From Hemerocallis citrina (Eukaryota > Streptophyta > Magnoliopsida > Asparagales > Asphodelaceae), in assembly GCA_017893485.1 (NCBI GenBank), contig CM030367.1, forward strand, positions 83,024,853-83,088,852: a stretch of 64,000 nt of DNA, in the 5' to 3' direction. The position numbers and the translations under genes were made by a program. Below are positions 22,129-34,157 of the stretch, piece after piece (the first letter of the stretch is position 1; each line of letters begins with the position of its first letter). A model generated the notes under the pieces. It saw only the letters and a program-made list of their open reading frames with translations, was not told where the DNA came from and did no database searches.

Positions 22129-23459
22129 GGTAATATCTGGTGCATGCATCAAAGCAGGCTCGCATTCTGATCGGATCAAGCGACTGAGGAGTGGAGCGGA
22201 GTGACAAGGATGAAGCGTCGACGTGGCGCAATCACTCGCGCGCGCACACTTCTAAGTGATCTGAAGGTCCATAGTTGCTGTGAAAGCTTGCTTGGTTGCC
22301 TGATTGTGTGGGCGACCAATCTCCATCTTTGCCGACTTTGGAACTCGTCGCCAACCTTTTTGGAGCTGTAATCATCGCCACACCGTCTTGGAGCTTCATC
22401 GTCGTAGGTTTGTTTTCAGCGAGCTAGGACTTCAGCAACCAAGATGTTGGCATTGGGTTTGTTTCTCAGCAAGCTAGGGCTCCGGTGATCGAGCTTCTTC
22501 ATCGACCAGGGCTTTTGGCGACCACGGAGTCTTTCGGCGACCACAGAGCTTCGTCGACCTTCCTTTGTCGACCACAGAGCTTCTGTGACCATAGAGTTTT
22601 GGCAAGCTTATCTTCGTCAACCTTGGGTTTCGGCGAGCTAGTCTTAGGTTTCGACGACCATCTTAGCCGAGTTCGGAGCTCCGTCAAGTTGAGTTTGTGG
22701 CAAGGTTCGAGTGTGGCCGACTTTGGGTTTTGCTGAGTTGGGTTCTAGTCAGGTTTGATGGTTTTTTTTTTAGTTTGGACTTGGCTAGCTTCGGAGTTGG
22801 GTCGAATTGGGTTTTGGTCATCTCCGAGGTTCTTGTAGTGTTCGAGTTGGAGTTTGGGTTTAATTTTGGCTGAGTTCGAAGTTGGTGGAGGTCGAGTTCG
22901 GCCAAGTTTGAAGTATCATCGAATTGGGTTTGTAGAGTTCGGGGTTCGTCGACTTTGGAGCATGTGAACAAAGGAGCAAAGGAGCTTGTGGACCAAGGAG
23001 TTCAGGAGCTTTGGAGCTTCGTTTCAGGGGATCATTTCATTCTTTGTACATGCATGGAAATATATATATATATATATATACAAAGTTTATTTTATAAACT
23101 TGGGTTTATATATCAACAGGTAGATTTTTCTTTGCTGAACATAGCTTTTTATGCTTGTCAACTCATTTCGCCAAGTTTGGTTTGGAGATTTCTTGAGTTT
23201 TCGCCTGCAAAGTGTTTGTTTCATGGTCTATCACGTCGAACCACTCTTTCATCAATCAAAAGTTTGTTCACTTGCTTCGTTGGTCATACTTCCTATCGTT
23301 CGTTTCGTTAAAAGTTTTTCACTGACCAAGCCTTGTGTTATCCGGTTGTTTTGTCAATTGAGCATTTCATTGTTGGACGAGTGTTCTGTTGATCTGGGTT
23401 TTGAGTGCTTCGACCGTTGGATCTTGTGTGGTATGACCGAACTCGAAGAGTTGATTTAG
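22129..23459. other. Tat-like derivative internal sequence, no gene seen
   Basis: The left part continues 13120-13307 across the insertion. From 22370 to 22960 the DNA is a degenerate run of TTCGGCGAnC/GAGCTTCGTCGACC-like words, with long open frames on both strands but no conserved domain. An (AT)n run is at 23058-23081. 23150-23440 looks coding-like but is not recognised. Confidence 0.4.
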
Positions 23460-23625
23460 TTGCAAGCTTTAGAAGGCAGTCAGATTTTCAGACTTGCTGT
23501 TTGATCACAGCAAGTCTGTAGGGGCAACTCTAGGACGAAGTTGATGTAGAGCATGATGTTTGATCTCGGCAAGTTTATAGAGACAATTCTGAGACGGAGT
23601 TGGATGTTTGAACTTGCTGTTTATT
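23460..23625. repeat. Left end of the 59-61 bp tandem array
   Basis: Units of ACTTGCTGTTTGATCnCnGCAAG plus GGAnGAAGTTGnATGT continue at 30433 beyond the Athila insertion. The array is thus one block split by later insertions. Confidence 0.7.
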
Positions 23626-25080
23626 TGATGTGTCTAATTTTTATATAAATATTCGTACTCATTTACCCATAAAAATTGCTTGTATTCATCTATCTTGTTA
23701 ATAATTTATCTTATTTGCATAGATTTCAGTTAATTAATTATTTTTTGATGGAATAAGATTTATTAATGCAAAAGGTGAATATTTTCAGTAAAAATCAATA
23801 AAGAAAACAAAGAGAATGATTGTTAAATTTTTATTGTTTTTTTGAATTTTGAATTTTACAATTTAGCCATGTGAAAAGCAAAATAGAAATATTATTATCA
23901 ATTAGGGGTTAGAATAAAATTTTGTAATTAAAAAAATAATAATAATAAAAACAAAAAAGAAAGAATGCACCGTACGGTTTTTTTAATTGATTATTAGTTT
24001 AAGATTAATCTTAATCATAAGATTCTAACTAATTATCTTATAACAATTAACTAAACCTAATTTTTAAACTAACCTAACCCTAATTATACTTTTCCTATAT
24101 AAGTGCAGCATGAGAAGGCCAAAAGTGGGGCGCGTTGTGCTGGTGTGCGGTGCCAAATCCAAGGGAAAAAAACATAAGAGCAAAGGGGGCTCTGTGGTGG
24201 GGTGCGACAAGGAAATCGACGAGCACAGAAATGAAAACAGGGGAGAAGGAAGAAAGAGAAAGGGAGAGGAGTGCGCAGATCCCGAGGCTCTTCAATTTCG
24301 GCCTTCAAACAACAATCGAGTTCTTTCTACTTTTTTTTCTTCTCTAATTTTTATTATGCAATCAAAGAACATGTTTGTTAGTTACAAACTTATTATGAAC
24401 TAATTTTATTTTTCTAGGGTTTTGATGTAGCATAGTTTTGATAACACAATTTTAATTCCATATTATTTTTCTATTTTTTCATTGTTGTGTGTTTGATTTT
24501 TGTTCTTAAAGCTTACAATTGTTAGGCCAACTTTTGGTAGATTTATTAAATCATGGAGAGACTGAAGTGGTAATTTGTGATTTTGAATTAATAAAATTAA
24601 ACACCGTTACAAGAACGAACCGCTGTTAAGGTGACCGTTAAGAAATCTATAGATCTTAATGAATTTTCAATTAGTAATTTGTGCATGAACTATGACAAAT
24701 AATTATTTGAGAATGTTTTTGATATTGCTTGAGAGAGAATATTGAATAATTTAGGGATATTGGTCTACAACTTGAAAAAATAATCTTTTTATTCACATAG
24801 AGTTATAAATTGTGCGAGATTAACTAGGTGAAATCGAAAACCCTAGAATTTGTTTTGCCATTAACAAATCACAAAAAAATTAGATTTTCGTTCTCTTTTG
24901 TTAGTTTAGATCTTTAGAATAATTTAGTTGCTTTATTTATTAAAATTTCAGTTTTCCAAATAGTAGTTAATTTAGTAATTTCGGTACTCGATAAAATAAT
25001 TAGTTCTTGTGGGTTCGACATTCTTTTCACTTAACTATACTACTTGTTGCGATTTGGTACACATGCAAATAATCACATCA
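23626..25080 (+). repeat. Athila 5' LTR
   Basis: Direct repeat of 28990-30432. A TATA box TATATAAG lies at 24096-24103. Frames around 24110-24403 lie in the LTR, differ between the two LTR copies and are not genes. Confidence 0.92.
24096..24103 (+). promoter_or_regulatory. Predicted LTR TATA box (Athila)
   Basis: CCTATATAAGTGCAG is kept in both LTRs (second copy at 29443-29450), at a position suited to a U3/R promoter. Confidence 0.6.
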
Positions 25081-25106
25081 AGTTTTTGGCACCGTGGTCG
25101 GGGAAT
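25081..25106 (+). other. Athila primer binding site region
   Basis: TTTTTGGCACCGTGGTCGGG directly follows the 5' LTR. It differs by a few bases from the common plant Athila block TTGGCGCCGTTGCCGGGGA. Confidence 0.8.
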
Positions 25107-25250
25107 AATTATTTTTTTATTGATATTGATAATTTCTAGATTGTTACTAATTTGGATTTTTCTTATTATTTTTATTATTTTTATTTTCTTTTTAGTTTTT
25201 TTTTTATTTTTTTTTAATAGCTATATTTCAGAACATAGATGTGTATCACA

Positions 25251-26216
25251 ATGGAAAACTTTGAGGACAACAAGGCTTTGAGAGATTATGCTATGCCCTC
25301 ACTTAATGGAGTCACATCAAGCATAAAGAGGCTGGTTATACAAGCTAACATTTTGAGATTAAACCGGTGATCATTCAAATGATTCAACGGACCATTCAAT
25401 TTGGGGACTATCGCACGAGGATCCTAATATTCACATTGCTAACTTTCTAGAAATTTGTGACACATTCAAACATAATGGAGTAGCAGTTGATGCAATTCGA
25501 TTGAGACTCTTTCCTTTTTCACTAAGATATAATGCGAAGGCTTGGCTAAATTTTCTACCACCGGGTGTTATTACTACTTGGGAGGGACTTGCACAAAAAA
25601 TTCTGGCTAAGTATTTTCCGCCAGCAAAGAAAATGAAGCTAAGGAATGACATGACCACATTCACTATTTGAGACTAAGTCTTTATATGATGCATGTGAGA
25701 GGTACAAAGAGTTATTGAGAAAGTGTCCTCATCATGAACTATCGAAATGACTACAAATTCAAATATTCTATAATGGTTTGGGAGTTACAAATCGGTCTAT
25801 AGTAGATGCAACATCTGGAGGTGCACAAATGAGAAAAACTCACGAAGCAGCCTATGAACTTTTAGAGGGGATGACATCCAATAATTACCAATGGTCTTCA
25901 GAGAGAACAATGCATAGAAAAGCAACTGCAATTTTTTGAGCTTGATCCTATTACCACACTGACTTCACAAATTGATATTTTATCTAAACAATTAGGTAAT
26001 ATGAATGTTAATTCTATTCAAACTAATATTATTTGTGATCATTGTGTAGGAAATCACCCAAGTATTGATTGCCAAGTGGGAAATTCTTTTGCTCAATCAA
26101 ATTTCAATCAAGCAAATTACGTGTCCAATTTCCAACATAAAAACAATCCTTATTCGAACACGTATCATCAAGGATGGAGATACCAACCCAATTTTTCATG
26201 GAACAACAACCCATGA
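25251..26216 (+). pseudogene. Athila gag, frameshifted
   Basis: The gag start is at ATG 25251 (MENFEDNKALRDYAMPSLNG), the position and style of Athila gag. A TGA stop near 25367 and frame changes break it. The core gag domain follows in other frames: HIANFLEICDTFKHNGV at about 25435-25485, then RLRLFPFSLRYNAKAWL and the segment ending in ATSGGAQMRKTHEAAYELL at about 25805-25865. A CCHC-type knuckle, CDHCVGNHPSIDC (C-x2-C-x3-H-x4-C), lies at 26034-26072. The structural protein would form the particle shell, but this copy cannot make it. Confidence 0.85.
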
Positions 26217-26273
26217 GCAATTAGACCACCTCAGAATTTTCAGCATCAAGAAAAGAAGCCAACAATTGAAGAA

Positions 26274-27656
26274 ATGTTCATGCAATACATGCAAAAGGCA
26301 GATTTGGTGATCCAAAATGTTGCAACTACAACTTCAGCTTCAATTCACAACCTTGAGGCTCAGATTGGTCAGTTTTCAAACATACTTACAGAGAGAACAG
26401 GAGAAACCTTACCTAGTAACACCATAATAAATCCTAAGAAGCATGTCAAAGCAATAACACTAAGAAGTGGGCGAACAATTGAGCAGCCACAAGAAGAAAT
26501 TGTCGAACAAAATGTGGTTGACAAGAAAGATGAGTTACAACCAATTTTGGATGAACAAATGCAGCATGTGGCCAACCACCAAATTGAGAATTCTCATAAA
26601 AGGAAAGGAGCATCAAATACCACAGTTTCCAGAGAGTTTAATTATGAAACTTATCCTAAATCTCCTTATCATCCACCTATTCCTTTTCCGCAAAGACTTA
26701 AAAAGTATAATCTAGAAAATCAATTCTCCAAATTTTCAAGTATTTTTAAGAAATTGCATATTAATATTTCTCTTACTGAAGCTTTGGAACGAATGCCTAA
26801 ATATGATGAATTTTTGAAGGAAATTTTATCAAATAAGCAAAAGTTGGAGGAGCATGAAACGGTGATGCTAACTGAAGAGAGTAGTGCAATCTTTCAAAAG
26901 ATGTTTCCTCCTAAACTTAAAGATCCAGGGAGTTTTACGATACCTTGCACTATTGAAAATTCTTATTTTGATAAAGCATTATGTGATTTAGGAGCAAGTA
27001 TTAATCTTATGCCTTTTTTGGTTTTAAGAAAATTAGGTATTAGAGAAGCAAAGCCTACCACAATTTTATTACAATTGGCGGACAGATCTGTCAAGTACCC
27101 AAGAGGAATTATTGAAGATGTTTTGGTAAAGGTAGACAAGTTCATATTTCCAGCTGTTTTTGTAGTGCTTGACATGAAAGAAGATGAACAAATTCTATTG
27201 ATTTTGGGACGACCTTTTCTAGCGACGGGGAGAGCTTTGATTGAAGTCCAACAAGGAAAAATTATTTTGAGGGTTGAGGATGAGCAAGTAACGTTTGATG
27301 TGTTTAAATCCATAAAGTTTCCTACTGAAGAACAGTCGTGTTTTCAAGTAAGCGAAACTAATTTAATTTGGGGCAAGAAACATAAGGCGGGAGTTAAAAA
27401 GTTACCAATCGAAGTATGTCCAACAAATTCAGCAAGTCTTGAATCTGAGAAAGAAAATATTTTTGAATATGTTATGTATTTGGATGATGCACCATCTATT
27501 CATTCATTTTCTCAGCTGAAATTCAAAGAGGTGGGGATATCAAAGACGTCATCTTCAAGAAATAAACAAATCAGACTAGAGCTTGAACCTAATCCACACC
27601 TGAAGAGAAGTATTCGAAGAGATGTTCTTATGTTGTTGGATATTGGTGTTACATAA
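26274..27656 (+). CDS. Athila gag C-terminus and aspartic protease frame (460 aa)
   Basis: This is the longest intact frame in the window. Residues 1-60 hold a helical region ending in LEAQIGQFSNIL. LRSGRTIEQPQEE follows at about residue 62. HPPIPFPQRLKK starts the pre-protease linker at about residue 135. The retropepsin-type protease is at about residues 215-345, with active site ALCDLGASINLMPF (Athila proteases have DLG in place of DTG) and the later LILGRPFLATG motif at about residue 310. The frame ends at DVLMLLDIGVT without entering RT. The natural polyprotein start would be the upstream gag ATG, so the first Met here is only the first in this frame. It is an open remnant of a larger gag-pol. 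Confidence 0.85.
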   Translation: MFMQYMQKADLVIQNVATTTSASIHNLEAQIGQFSNILTERTGETLPSNTIINPKKHVKAITLRSGRTIEQPQEEIVEQNVVDKKDELQPILDEQMQHVANHQIENSHKRKGASNTTVSREFNYETYPKSPYHPPIPFPQRLKKYNLENQFSKFSSIFKKLHINISLTEALERMPKYDEFLKEILSNKQKLEEHETVMLTEESSAIFQKMFPPKLKDPGSFTIPCTIENSYFDKALCDLGASINLMPFLVLRKLGIREAKPTTILLQLADRSVKYPRGIIEDVLVKVDKFIFPAVFVVLDMKEDEQILLILGRPFLATGRALIEVQQGKIILRVEDEQVTFDVFKSIKFPTEEQSCFQVSETNLIWGKKHKAGVKKLPIEVCPTNSASLESEKENIFEYVMYLDDAPSIHSFSQLKFKEVGISKTSSSRNKQIRLELEPNPHLKRSIRRDVLMLLDIGVT

Positions 27657-28115
27657 CCATCCCAGCTACAAAGTCCGGCTGAAGACTTAAAACTTAGCTC
27701 TTCTTAGGAGGAAACTCCTGTTTTCTTTTTACTGCATTAGAATTTATTTTTCTTTTAGTTTACTTTAATTTTAAATATTGATTTTATTTTATAGGATTGC
27801 TTAAGTTTGGGGGTTTCTAGCGAAGCTATTTTCTGGACCGACATTGATGGCTGTTTGTGAGCAGGATACAGTTCAAATCTGGAAAAGTGTATAAAATACC
27901 GATCAAAGTAAATTTTCTTAGCTTTCTAGAACAAAGAGAATCAGGCAATTTGGACATCTACAGCTCCAGATATCACTAAAACATTGAACGTTACGCATCT
28001 AGAATTTTAACACGAATCAGGAAAGCAATTCTGAACTTTTCGCATTCCTTTTGTTTTTCTTTTTCCTTTCCCATTGAGAAAATGTGATATTTAAGTTTGG
28101 AGGAGGGAATTAATT

Positions 28116-28171
<56 letters not shown>

Positions 28172-28659
28172 AAGGAAAACGATTTAAATGAGAATGACCA
28201 TCACATTTGCGGGTATTTTTTTTTATTGTGCTGAAGCATTGCATGTTTTTAATTTAAGATAGACAATATCTTATAAAGAAAGATTAAGCATACTTATTTA
28301 TTTTAAAAATATTGAATTACATAATTCCTTACAAATTTTGAGAGTCATGTGATTATGCATAAAAGAAGAGTGATGCTTTGTCTTGTGATTATCCCTTTTG
28401 ATCAAGTCCTAAACAGAGTTTAAGTAAATAAAGTAATATTTTTCAAAAATTGAATGATTAAAGTTTTATCTACTCCAATATTTTAAGTTGCATAGTAACT
28501 AGGGGTATTCATCACCAATGTTTACTTTTACGTCAAACGGCAACTTGAAATATGAGTATGCAAAAGCACTCTAATTGTGTGGATTGTTGAGTAACCAGGT
28601 GAATTCATCACAAATGTTTGAATTCGTGTCAAAAGGCAAGTGACAATTTAGAGAAGAGC

Positions 28660-28690
<31 letters not shown>

Positions 28691-28972
28691 AAAAACCCTC
28701 TAGTTTGCATCCCGGTTTGTAGTAGCGAGAAGGGGTGATCATAGATGGAGTTGTTGCATAATTTAGTAGAGTTAATTGCATGAAAAATATAAACAAAAGG
28801 GAATTATGTATGAATAATTGCACGGGAGAAAGTGAGTATATTTATTTTCCTTTATCTAATATTGTTTATGTACTAAATTGATATTTTGATGCTTGCATGA
28901 ATAAATTTTTTTTAATGTGATGAGTTGAGCTTGATTTATGAGTTTACTTCTTGCACGAGGACAAGCAAACTC
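27657..28972 (+). other. Athila 3' internal non-coding region
   Basis: It follows directly on the protease frame, with no RT, RNase H or integrase, so most of pol has been deleted or was never present. It includes an (AT)n microsatellite (about 28119-28171) and an AAAAC repeat (about 28661-28690). GGGTATTCATCACCAATGTTTA at 28503 and a similar block at 28600 form a short direct repeat, typical of Athila 3' regions. Confidence 0.6.
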
Positions 28973-28989
28973 TTAAGTTTGGGGGTATT
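28973..28989 (+). other. Athila polypurine tract
   Basis: TTAAGTTTGGGGGTAT lies directly before the 3' LTR. Confidence 0.75.
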
Positions 28990-30432
28990 TGAAGTGTCTA
29001 ATTTTTATATAAAAATTTTTTACTCATTTACCCATAAAAATTACTTGTATTCGTCTATCTTGTTAATAATTTATCTTATTTCCAAAAATTTCTATTAATT
29101 AATTATTTTTTGAAGGAATAAGATTTATTACTGCGAAAGGTGAATATTTAGAGATAAAATCAACAAAGAAAACAAGGAGAATGATTGTTAAATTTTTATT
29201 GATTTTTTGAATTTTGAATTTTTACAATTTGGCCATGTGAAAAGCAAAATAGAAATATTATTATCAATTGGAGTTTAGAATAAAATTTTGTAATTTAAAA
29301 AAAAAAAAAGAATGCACCATACGGTTTTTTTAATTGATTATTAGTTGAAGATTAATCTTAATCTTAAGATTCTAATTAATTATCTAATAATAATTAACTA
29401 AACCTAATTTTAAAACTAACCTAACCCTAATTATACTTTTCCTATATAAGTGCAGGATGTGAAGGCCAAAAGGGGGGCGTGTAGTGCTGGTGTGTGGCGC
29501 CAAATCCAAGGAAAAAAACTAAAGAGAAAAGGGGGCTCTGTGGTGGGGTGTGGCACGAAAATTGACGAGCACAGAAACAAAAAACAGAGGAGAAGGAAGA
29601 GAGAGAAAGAGAGAGAGGAGTGTGCGGATCCCGAGGCTCTTTAATTTCGATCTTCAAACAACAATCGAGTTCTTTCTTCTTTCTTTTCTCCTCTAATTTT
29701 TATTATGCAATCAAAGAATATGTTTGTTAGTTACAAATTTATTAAGAACTAATTTTATTTTTCTAGGACTTTGATGTAGCCTAGTTTTGAGAACATAATT
29801 TTAATTCCATATTATTTTTTTATTTTTCCATGGTTGTGTATTTGATTTTTGTTCTTAATGCTTACAATTGTTTGGCCAACCTTTATATGATTTATTAAAT
29901 CACGGAGAGACCGAACTGGTAATTTGTGATTTCGAATTAATAAAATTAAACACCGTTACAAGAACGAACCGCTGTTAATGTGACTGTTAAGAAATCCATA
30001 TATCTTAAAGAATTTTTAATTAATAATTTGTGCATGAACTATGACAAATAACTATTTGAGAATATTTTTGATATTGCTTGAGAGAGAATATTGAATAATT
30101 TGTAGATTTTGGTGTACAACTTGGAAAAATAATATTTTTATTCACATGGAGTTATAAATTGTGTAGAATTAACTACGTGAAATCGAAAGCCCTAGAATTT
30201 GTTTTGCCATTAACAAATCACAAAAATTTCATATATTATCGTTCTCCTTTGTTAGTTTAAATCTTTAGAATAATTTAGTTGCTTTATTTATTAAAATTTT
30301 CGGTTTTCCAAATAGTAGTTAATCTAGTAATTTCAGTACTCGATAAAATAATTAGTCCTTGTGGGTTCGACACTCTTTTCACTTAACTATACTACATGTT
30401 GCAATTTTGTACACTTGCAAATAATCACATCA
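28990..30432 (+). repeat. Athila 3' LTR
   Basis: Direct repeat of 23626-25080, ending CACATCA. Confidence 0.92.
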
Positions 30433-30766
30433 TTTGTGCCTTGCAAGTTTGGAGAAGAAACTCTAGGACTGAGTTGCATGTAGAGCATGTTGTTTGATCC
30501 CAACAAGTTTATTAAGACAACTCTCAGATGCAGTTGGGCATTTGAACTTGTTGTTTGCGCCCAGCAAGTTTGGAGAGGTAACGCTAGGACAGAGTTGGAT
30601 GGAGTTGGACGTAGAGCTTGTTGTTTGATCCCAACAAGTTTACAGGGAGAACTCTGAGATGGAGTTGGACATTTGAACTTGTTGTTTGCGCCCAACAAGT
30701 TTGGAGAGGCAACTCTAGGACGAAGTTGGATGTAGAGCTTGATTTTTTATCCCAACAAGTTTATAG
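30433..30766. repeat. 59-61 bp tandem array, middle piece
   Basis: Units carry CAAGTTTGGAGAnGnAACTCTAGGAC and TTGTTTGnnCCCAnCAAG. The array is cut at TATAG by the solo LTR that starts at 30767 and resumes at 34158. Confidence 0.8.
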
Positions 30767-33700
30767 TGTAACATCCTGAATTTTCAAATAATTAATTATA
30801 ATAATTTTCATTTGTTTTCACGTGTCTCGCACGTGCAAATTAATGTGTACATTTGGCTTTAAAATTATTTTTTATGTCATGAACAAACATTTTTTCATTT
30901 CTCTTTTAAAAAGCCTATTACTAATTCTTAGGTCTAATAGTTTAATTCTAGTCCGCTTAAAATAAAATTAATTAATTAATTAAGAGCCTATGGATTTTAG
31001 CCCACTAAATTAGCCCACTAGTTAATTCTTTTATTAATTAAGACAACTTGTATGGTAGACATGATCAAGTAACTAATTAATTAACAATTAAATGGACAAA
31101 CAACTAGGTGTGCATGTGAGGGCACATGCATTGCACATGCACGTGCAATGAGACAAGAGGGAGGCCGGCCATGCTTGGAGTGGGAGGAATGGAGAGAGTG
31201 GAGAGTTTGTTGCTTAATAATGGGTAGTTCTTCTAACTCCCAATTGTATCCTAGCCCTTCATCCAAACTCATATCAACTCTTCATTTGCTCTTGAGATGT
31301 GTATAAATACCCCTCCCTTGTCTTTCTTTATCACTTACATTTAGAAATTCTAAAGAGAAAGAAAAAGAAAAAAGCATTGTGAGAAAAAGATTGAGTGTGG
31401 AAAAGAAAAAATGAGTGAGAGAAAGAAAGAGAGGGTGTGTTCCTTTCCATTGGAGGCCGGCCAAAGCAAGAAGAGGGGAATCTCGGGTTCATGCATAGCT
31501 AGGAGGAGGAGCTCGGTTTTTGCACAAGCTAGGAGGAGAAGAGAAGGCAATCGTGCTTTCAAGAAGTTTTCTTTAGGAGTTTTCTTTATTCTTCAAAGAT
31601 GTAGGCAATTTCTCTACTTCTAATGTAGATATCATGCTAATAGGTTAATTTATGAACATGCTAGAGAAAATAGCAAAATTTGCCATATAATTGCTTGAAA
31701 AAACTAGTAAGAAAAAGAGAAAACTCTTGTTTGTCTATATGAGGAAATTATTAAAATGGATTGAGAATTGTTAATTTAGATTTATCATGATTCTTTATTA
31801 ATATATTGTCATGCTAGAATATATAATTTAATGGACCATGCTTGTATGAGAATTGTGCTTGTCAATGAATTGTAGAATGTAAAATAGCACCTATGGATTG
31901 TGAAATTAATTGATTAGTATAGAAAGTTGCAATAAGTGTTGATTTTAATTATATTGTATGAGTAGTATTATATCCACTTGATTGTCAAATATGTTGTCTC
32001 TTTGAATCATAAGAAAATGAGTTAGTTTTGTAAGAGATAAAATTAACTTAAGAGAATTAACTATGTTAAAGAATTAAAAAATTGTACCAAAATATGGTGA
32101 ATAAATGTGGGAATAAGTAGATAAAAGATTTATCTAGAAGAGAAATTTCAATGTCAATAAATATACTAATGTTTCATTTTCTCAAAAGAAATAAGAGGAA
32201 TAGTTCTATTATGTTGTTAGAAATAAGAATTTTGGAGACCTAAACAAATATACGGTACTGTTTTTCAAAAGAACACATTCTGGAAAAGATCTAGATTTTA
32301 AATAAGTACAATTTGATTGAAAAATTGAGTTTATTAAAGAAGGAGTTAGATACAGAATTGTAGAATAAAACAATTTAAACTCATGAGTATAACAGAAAAT
32401 GGAATTTGGCATACTAGTTTACGGTGTGGGTTTATAGCATTGTGAACAGTATAGGAGGTCTCGGGTTCGAGTCTTGAAGGGGCTCTGTTTTATTGAATTT
32501 TCGATTTTAAATCAAATCACCAAAAGTATATTTAAGTATAATACGAGCTTGCCTTATAGCAGTTAGTCACTCTGGACTTCTTGGTCTTCAGGTACGCTTT
32601 GGGTCTGTTACTGTAACTGGGCGGGGATTCTGGTCCTGGGTTCGAATCCGACCCTTGCCCTTTTAATTGTGTTTTTTTGACATTTTGAATATAATTCGTT
32701 TTGTGGGTCATTTTTGAGTTTTAAGAGTAATAAAAATTGGGGAAAAAATTCTACTATTCTTTATATATTATCTAGGCTTTATGAAAAATAATTCTACAAC
32801 ATTTTAATGTATTTTGTGAAGATTGGATGTGGTTTTTATATTAAAATGTATTAAAGAACTTGATGAATCTTCTTCAAAATATGGTTTTAGTATAATTAAA
32901 GAAAGAGGAAAAATTTGAATGCAAGAAATTATGTGGAGATTAAATTATGAGATGTGGTAAGTTAAATATGAAATTGATGTTTTGTGCATAAAATTGTGCT
33001 TGCAAAATGAAACAATAAGATCATGATGGATTATAAAAATAGATGAGTATGAACACTCAAATTTTTGGTGAACATCAAAAGCGATTGAAAAATAGAGTTT
33101 AGCTAAGTCCTTACATTGACAAGAATGAAATTTGAAGAGAAATGTTGTAATAAAAGACCAAGATTGGGTCGTGGTTAACAATTGATGTTTAAGACCGGTG
33201 TAGAGGTAACGCTAACTCTAGGGTGTTAATTTATTCATGATTCAAATATCTAAGGACTACACTATAGTGAAGATGTGATGAAAGTTAGAGAAAAACACAA
33301 GTATGAGGGCCTCGGATTCACGGTGTGAGAATTTTCACAAGCTGTCTACATGATACATCATGTCTGACGTGAATCTATCTCAGGAATTATCGGGATCGTG
33401 GCGATGCTTGTGGGGTGCTTGGTGACTACATAGTGCCATCGTTCCATGATGGAGGCGAATTGTCCATAGGTTGTCTGCATACTATCTGGACATGTGCTCG
33501 TAATTCATAAAATATCTAGGATACTTACTGTAGTTACCGTAGTAGTTAAACTCATAGTGATGGATCCAACTCTACAAGATGAGGTACAGTTAAGGGCCTG
33601 CCCTCGGATTTATGTAGAATGGGATGCATAAGTTCGAACAAGTGTGCATTAGTGTCGTGAAATAATAAGTAACTGCATTTAAGACTAAGTGCACATTCAC

Positions 33701-34157
33701 ACACGACATCAATAAGATAGCCCCCCTTAGCTTTGTTTATGATCAAGTGTGTGCTTTCCAAGTAAGAGAAATTGATGTATTATATCCTAGTATCAATTGT
33801 ATGCAACTGACGTGCCCACAGTTTCTATGCAGGATAAAATGAATAAAAGGACTAAAGAAGGAATGCTGCTTAAAGAAATGTTCAAATTGTTATTTATTTC
33901 ATGTATCATGTTGTAATTATAATTCCGCTGCGTTGATGTAAACATTGTTGTATAAAAAGTTTTAAATTCCTGGTAAAATTGTACGAAGTGAAGTGTAAAG
34001 ATCATATGGAACTTCGAATTCAGACTTATTGGAATGCTTATAGTGTCCCCATTACTTGAGAAAATGATCTTGCAAGTATCGGTATAAATGATCTTTCCTT
34101 CGCGTTCAGCTATAACGGAAACTCCCAAATCTAGAGTTTGGAATTCGGGGTGTTACA
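30767..34157 (+). mobile_element. Solo LTR of a long-LTR Tekay-like element (3391 bp)
   Basis: It starts TGTAACATCCTGAATTTTC and ends GAATTCGGGGTGTTACA, with perfect TATAG duplications (30762-30766 and 34158-34162). No second LTR and no internal coding lie between, so this is a single LTR left by recombination between the two ends of a former element. Its right end is the inverse of the left end of 49041-52215. A TATA box TATAAATA lies at 31302-31309. It interrupts the 59-61 bp array. Confidence 0.85.
31302..31309 (+). promoter_or_regulatory. Predicted TATA box in solo LTR
   Basis: GTATAAATACCCC is followed by a CT-rich leader. An inverted equivalent is at 51643-51650 in the other solo LTR. 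Confidence 0.55.

Larger units (their letters stand above)
23626..30432 (+). mobile_element. Athila-type gypsy element with gag and protease but no RT or integrase
   Basis: LTRs at 23626-25080 (1455 bp) and 28990-30432 (1443 bp) begin TGAnGTGTCTAATTTT and end CACATCA, with matching terminal inverted repeats TGATGTG/CACATCA. After the 5' LTR comes AGTTTTTGGCACCGTGGTCG, close to the Athila primer-site block, and before the 3' LTR a purine tract TTAAGTTTGGGGGTAT. Between them lie an Athila gag remnant and a protease-containing frame, then about 1.3 kb of non-coding DNA. Pol from RT onwards is gone. The flanks TTATT and TTTGT are only partly alike. The element interrupts the 59-61 bp array. Confidence 0.88.

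Noticed and set aside
24110..24403. Basic ORF in the Athila LTR, similar one at 29450-29644
   Set aside because: It is downstream of the LTR TATA box in both LTRs and the frame is not kept between copies.
32630..32660. GGTTCGAATCC, like a tRNA B box; similar words at 32460 and 52805
   Set aside because: No A box at the right distance and no cloverleaf or acceptor stem; not tRNA genes. SINE origin was considered but no poly(A) or duplication was found.
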